Shown piece after piece: positions 62,701 through 64,000 of a stretch of DNA of 64,000 nt. Position 1 is the first letter of the stretch; every line of letters begins with the position of its first letter. The position numbers and the translations under genes were made by a program. Origin of the DNA: Dyella_B nitratireducens (GTDB lineage Bacteria > Pseudomonadota > Gammaproteobacteria > Xanthomonadales > Rhodanobacteraceae). Under the pieces are notes generated by a model that had not been told where the DNA came from, did no database searches, and saw only the letters and a program-made list of their open reading frames with translations. The stretch is taken from positions 3,782,001-3,846,000 of the forward strand of contig NZ_CP064032.1 in assembly GCF_049532905.1 (NCBI RefSeq), read 5' to 3'.

Positions 62701-63090
62701 GAAGCGATGTTCGATCATCCGCTGAAGCAATATGCCTTGTTCAAGAAATTCGAAGCGCAGATGGAATCCGGGCAGGTGCCGGGCGTTCCGCAGCCATTGG
62801 AGAACCAGCCCAGGGCGCGGGCGTACTACGGTGTGCTGCGCCTGGTGCTGGGCGACGCCATGGACCCGACCGATGATGCCACGGTCGACCGCTTCGTCAG
62901 TCTTGCACTGGATATCGATACGGCCGTGCGCGATGCCGTCGCCGAGAATTCCCTGAATCCTCAAAGCATCGAAGCCGCCATCCACCAAAGCCTGCTGCCG
63001 CGCCTGTTCGCCCTGATGGGCCTGGACAATGCCCGTGCTGCGGTCGATCACATCGTACAGGTCGTGCGAACCGAACTCAGTCGCCGATGA
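59794..63090 (+). CDS. hsdR: Type I restriction endonuclease motor subunit
   Basis: 1098 residues, full length for the EcoR124/EcoAI-like groups. The N-terminal nuclease has RTPDIVAYVNGLPLVVIEAK (PD-ExK pattern). The SF2 translocase has Walker A HTTGSGKSFTM, VVVTDRIDL (Ia), VDEGHRSH (II), FTGTPL (III), LTGFDEP (V) and IQAVARVNR (VI). The C-terminal helical domain contacts HsdM. It cleaves unmodified DNA after ATP-driven translocation. The start codon overlaps the hsdS remnant stop, and its stop overlaps the YgjP-like start. Confidence 0.95.
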   Translation: MNDSAAPDTREQLSAHIPALHLLVNLGWRYLRSADALALRSNTREVLLKPRLIEALQTRRFEYKGKSYLLSPSAIDQIVRELSSLPLGDGLPAANERLYQLLALGITVTEFMPDGKKHQPTIPIIEWKEASANLWDITEECEVLSAQGTHRRTPDIVAYVNGLPLVVIEAKRPESGHAGKPMVNEGISQHLRNQRQDEIPQLYSYAQLLLAISMTDGRYGTTLTPAKFWARWREEEWDDRHLHVIKNQPLSSEQRTALLANKPASLRRDCEALWSQPMLPTEQDRLLAGLLTPARLLEFLRGFVLFDRKTGKIVGRYQQFFGIRALMARIRQTRPDGGREGGVLWHTTGSGKSFTMVFLTKALLLDEALQECRVVVVTDRIDLEAQLSRNFITGGAFGSAIATKKEGERSKATTGRDLARRIGQGTERITFSLVQKFNTASKLPECHNDSADLIVLVDEGHRSHGGETHERMRKALPKAAYLAFTGTPLLKNEKAANKFGPIVHAYSMQRAVEDETVAPLLYEERIPELDINETAVNRWFDKITAGLSEAQSADLKKKFASKQAIYGAANRIELIAWDIATHFDQNVKQLQPGLKGQVATDSKWDAVRYQRALDETGLVSSAVVMSPPDTREGNSQVDEDTLPEVQKWWKQTITDRKRHPDKYEKDVIEDFSTDGEPDLLIVVDKLLTGFDEPRNAVLYIDKPLKDHNLIQAVARVNRLHDTKRYGVLVDYRGILPELDTAIRAYQDLEAQTQGGFDVADIQGLYRSFSTEYKRLPALHARLWSFFKGVANRHDTEQFRQILSPRFVPDGEGGEYDERQKLRDDFSVALTEFGLCLQTALSSRSFFEDGHFSEDTIRQYKQDLKRLSDIRQMVRRDAMETVDYSVYEEQIRRLVDKQVIGKEIREPEGVYVVHELGRKETPEEWSEEKTRNETDLIKTRLRKTIEQDLADDPYAQKVFGELLRRAIAEAEAMFDHPLKQYALFKKFEAQMESGQVPGVPQPLENQPRARAYYGVLRLVLGDAMDPTDDATVDRFVSLALDIDTAVRDAVAENSLNPQSIEAAIHQSLLPRLFALMGLDNARAAVDHIVQVVRTELSRR

Positions 63091-63836
63091 AAACGTCGGT
63101 GGCGCCCAGCGAACGGCTCGTTCTCGCTTACGGTGACCGCAAGATCGCCTTTGACATACGCCGTTCTGCAGCACGTAAACGACGAAGTATTGCGATCCAC
63201 GTCGAGCCGGATGGCAAAGTACGGGTCGATGCTCCGATGGATGCAACATCGCCGGCCATCCGAAAAGCACTCACGCGCCGGCTCGGCTGGGTTCATCACC
63301 AGCTCACGGACATCGAAAACCGCCGCCGCTGGGTCATGCCCAGGGAATACGTCAGTGGGGAGACCGTTCTCTATCTCGGGCGGCGCTATCGCCTGAAAGT
63401 AATTGACGCTGAAGATCACCCGCTTACCCGGCTCCGTGGCGGTTATCTGGAAGTGCATGTGGGCGATCGATCACCATCATGGGTTCGCGACGAACTCGAT
63501 CGATGGTGTCGCGATCGCGCCAAGCATGTTCTGACAGAGCGGCTCACCAACATGGCAGGTCAGCTGCGATGGGTACGAGAAATCCCGCCCGTGACGATTC
63601 GAAGCATGATGCGGCAATGGGGCAGCTGTTCGCCGAAAGGGCGCATCGCCCTCAATGTAGCCTTGATCTGCGCACCCGCCGAGTGCGTGGATTACGTGCT
63701 CTTGCACGAACTCTGCCACCTGAAGGTTCGTAGCCACAGAGCGCCGTTCTACCGCCTGCTGGAGGCACACATGCCTGACTGGCGCCGCGTCAAGACACGC
63801 CTGGACAATATGGCTGATCAGATACTGAGAAATTAG
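63087..63836 (+). CDS. YgjP/DUF45-type metallopeptidase linked to the restriction system
   Basis: 249 residues, overlapping hsdR by 4 bases (ATGA). The family layout is complete: N-terminal beta region (VRRSxxRKRRSIAIHVEPDG-like, 25-45), RSMMRQWGSCSPKGRIALN (WGSC motif), and LLHELCHLKVRSHRAPFY with zinc ligands His207, His211 and probably His217. This M48/SprT-like family is often found at the end of type I restriction operons. The role is unknown; cytosolic proteolysis of HsdR or of stalled complexes has been suggested for such partners. Confidence 0.87.
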   Translation: MKTSVAPSERLVLAYGDRKIAFDIRRSAARKRRSIAIHVEPDGKVRVDAPMDATSPAIRKALTRRLGWVHHQLTDIENRRRWVMPREYVSGETVLYLGRRYRLKVIDAEDHPLTRLRGGYLEVHVGDRSPSWVRDELDRWCRDRAKHVLTERLTNMAGQLRWVREIPPVTIRSMMRQWGSCSPKGRIALNVALICAPAECVDYVLLHELCHLKVRSHRAPFYRLLEAHMPDWRRVKTRLDNMADQILRN

Positions 63837-63873
63837 GATCTATTGACATCGAGCTGCCACCAATACGCAGCGC

Positions 63874-63894
63874 GTAGGCTGGGGTGCAAACCCT
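63874..63894. repeat. Truncated REP class A unit
   Basis: GTAGGCTGGGGTGCAAACCC then diverges; the right arm is incomplete. Single, without partner in the window. Confidence 0.6.
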
Positions 63895-63972
63895 GATATA
63901 TCCCCACGTTTTTTGCGTTATCCCAGCGAAAAAGCTGGGGTTCAGGTCAATATTGTTTCAGCGCGAACCGTC

Positions 63973-63992
63973 ATTCCGGCGAAGGCCGGAAT
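63973..63992. repeat. Short dispersed-type palindrome at the window end
   Basis: ATTCCGGC, GAAG, GCCGGAAT. This intergenic palindrome type (with CAT before and CCA after) is frequent in proteobacterial genomes. The element may continue beyond the window. Confidence 0.5.
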
Positions 63993-64000
63993 CCATCGCC

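Overview
The window is high-GC, densely coded DNA from a gammaproteobacterium. The best guess is Xanthomonadales, probably Rhodanobacteraceae (Dyella/Rhodanobacter/Luteibacter-like). This is inferred from four things: several Oar-type TonB-dependent receptors, GTAG-type REP elements with their own REP-associated tyrosine transposase, a Grx4-rhodanese fusion, and Xanthomonad-style regulator/efflux and nitrate-assimilation gene sets. No tRNA, rRNA, CRISPR array or replication origin was seen.

Layout. 1-7.6 kb: the 5' end of rsgA (minus strand), alaA, a GDSL/SGNH hydrolase, a TonB-dependent receptor and a TPR-sulfotransferase. 7.7-11.4 kb: a three-gene minus-strand module (ankyrin lipoprotein, class-3-lipase-like protein, coiled-coil membrane protein) that looks like an effector/immunity set. 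11.6-14.9 kb: a TPR-aspartyl/asparaginyl beta-hydroxylase, an LpxH-like metallophosphatase, and a glutaredoxin/A-type-like/rhodanese fusion. 15-23 kb: an OmpR-type regulator, its histidine kinase and a complete heavy-metal-type RND tripartite efflux pump. 23-36.5 kb: three Oar-like TonB-dependent receptors with a carboxypeptidase-regulatory-like N-terminal domain, a second TPR-sulfotransferase and an AMP nucleosidase. Two of the receptors are recent paralogues that share promoter, leader and terminator design. 37-43 kb: DegV, an SDR, a small lipoprotein, an ABC ATPase, a divergent DMT transporter/MocR regulator pair and an exported RidA-like protein.

43.4-54.8 kb is an assimilatory nitrate/nitrite region. 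CysG makes siroheme, and a HemD-like protein sits next to it on the plus strand. The nitrate/nitrite transporter, NirB, NirD, an FAD electron-transfer protein and NasA lie on the minus strand. A RAYT transposase bracketed by its REP repeats sits between the two halves. 55-63.8 kb is a type I restriction-modification island with an unusual layout: half-size hsdS, hsdM, a small ORF carrying two tandem palindromes, a zincin-like protein, RhuM, an internally deleted hsdS remnant, hsdR and a YgjP/DUF45-type metallopeptidase. Most of these genes are translationally coupled.

Two REP families punctuate intergenic regions. They share the foot GTAG-GTTGGG but differ in the inner stem, and one of them supplies the stop codon of cysG. 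The most promising leads are the restriction island with its accessory proteins and palindromes, the lipase/ankyrin module, and the repeated linkage of TonB receptors with TPR-fused modifying enzymes.
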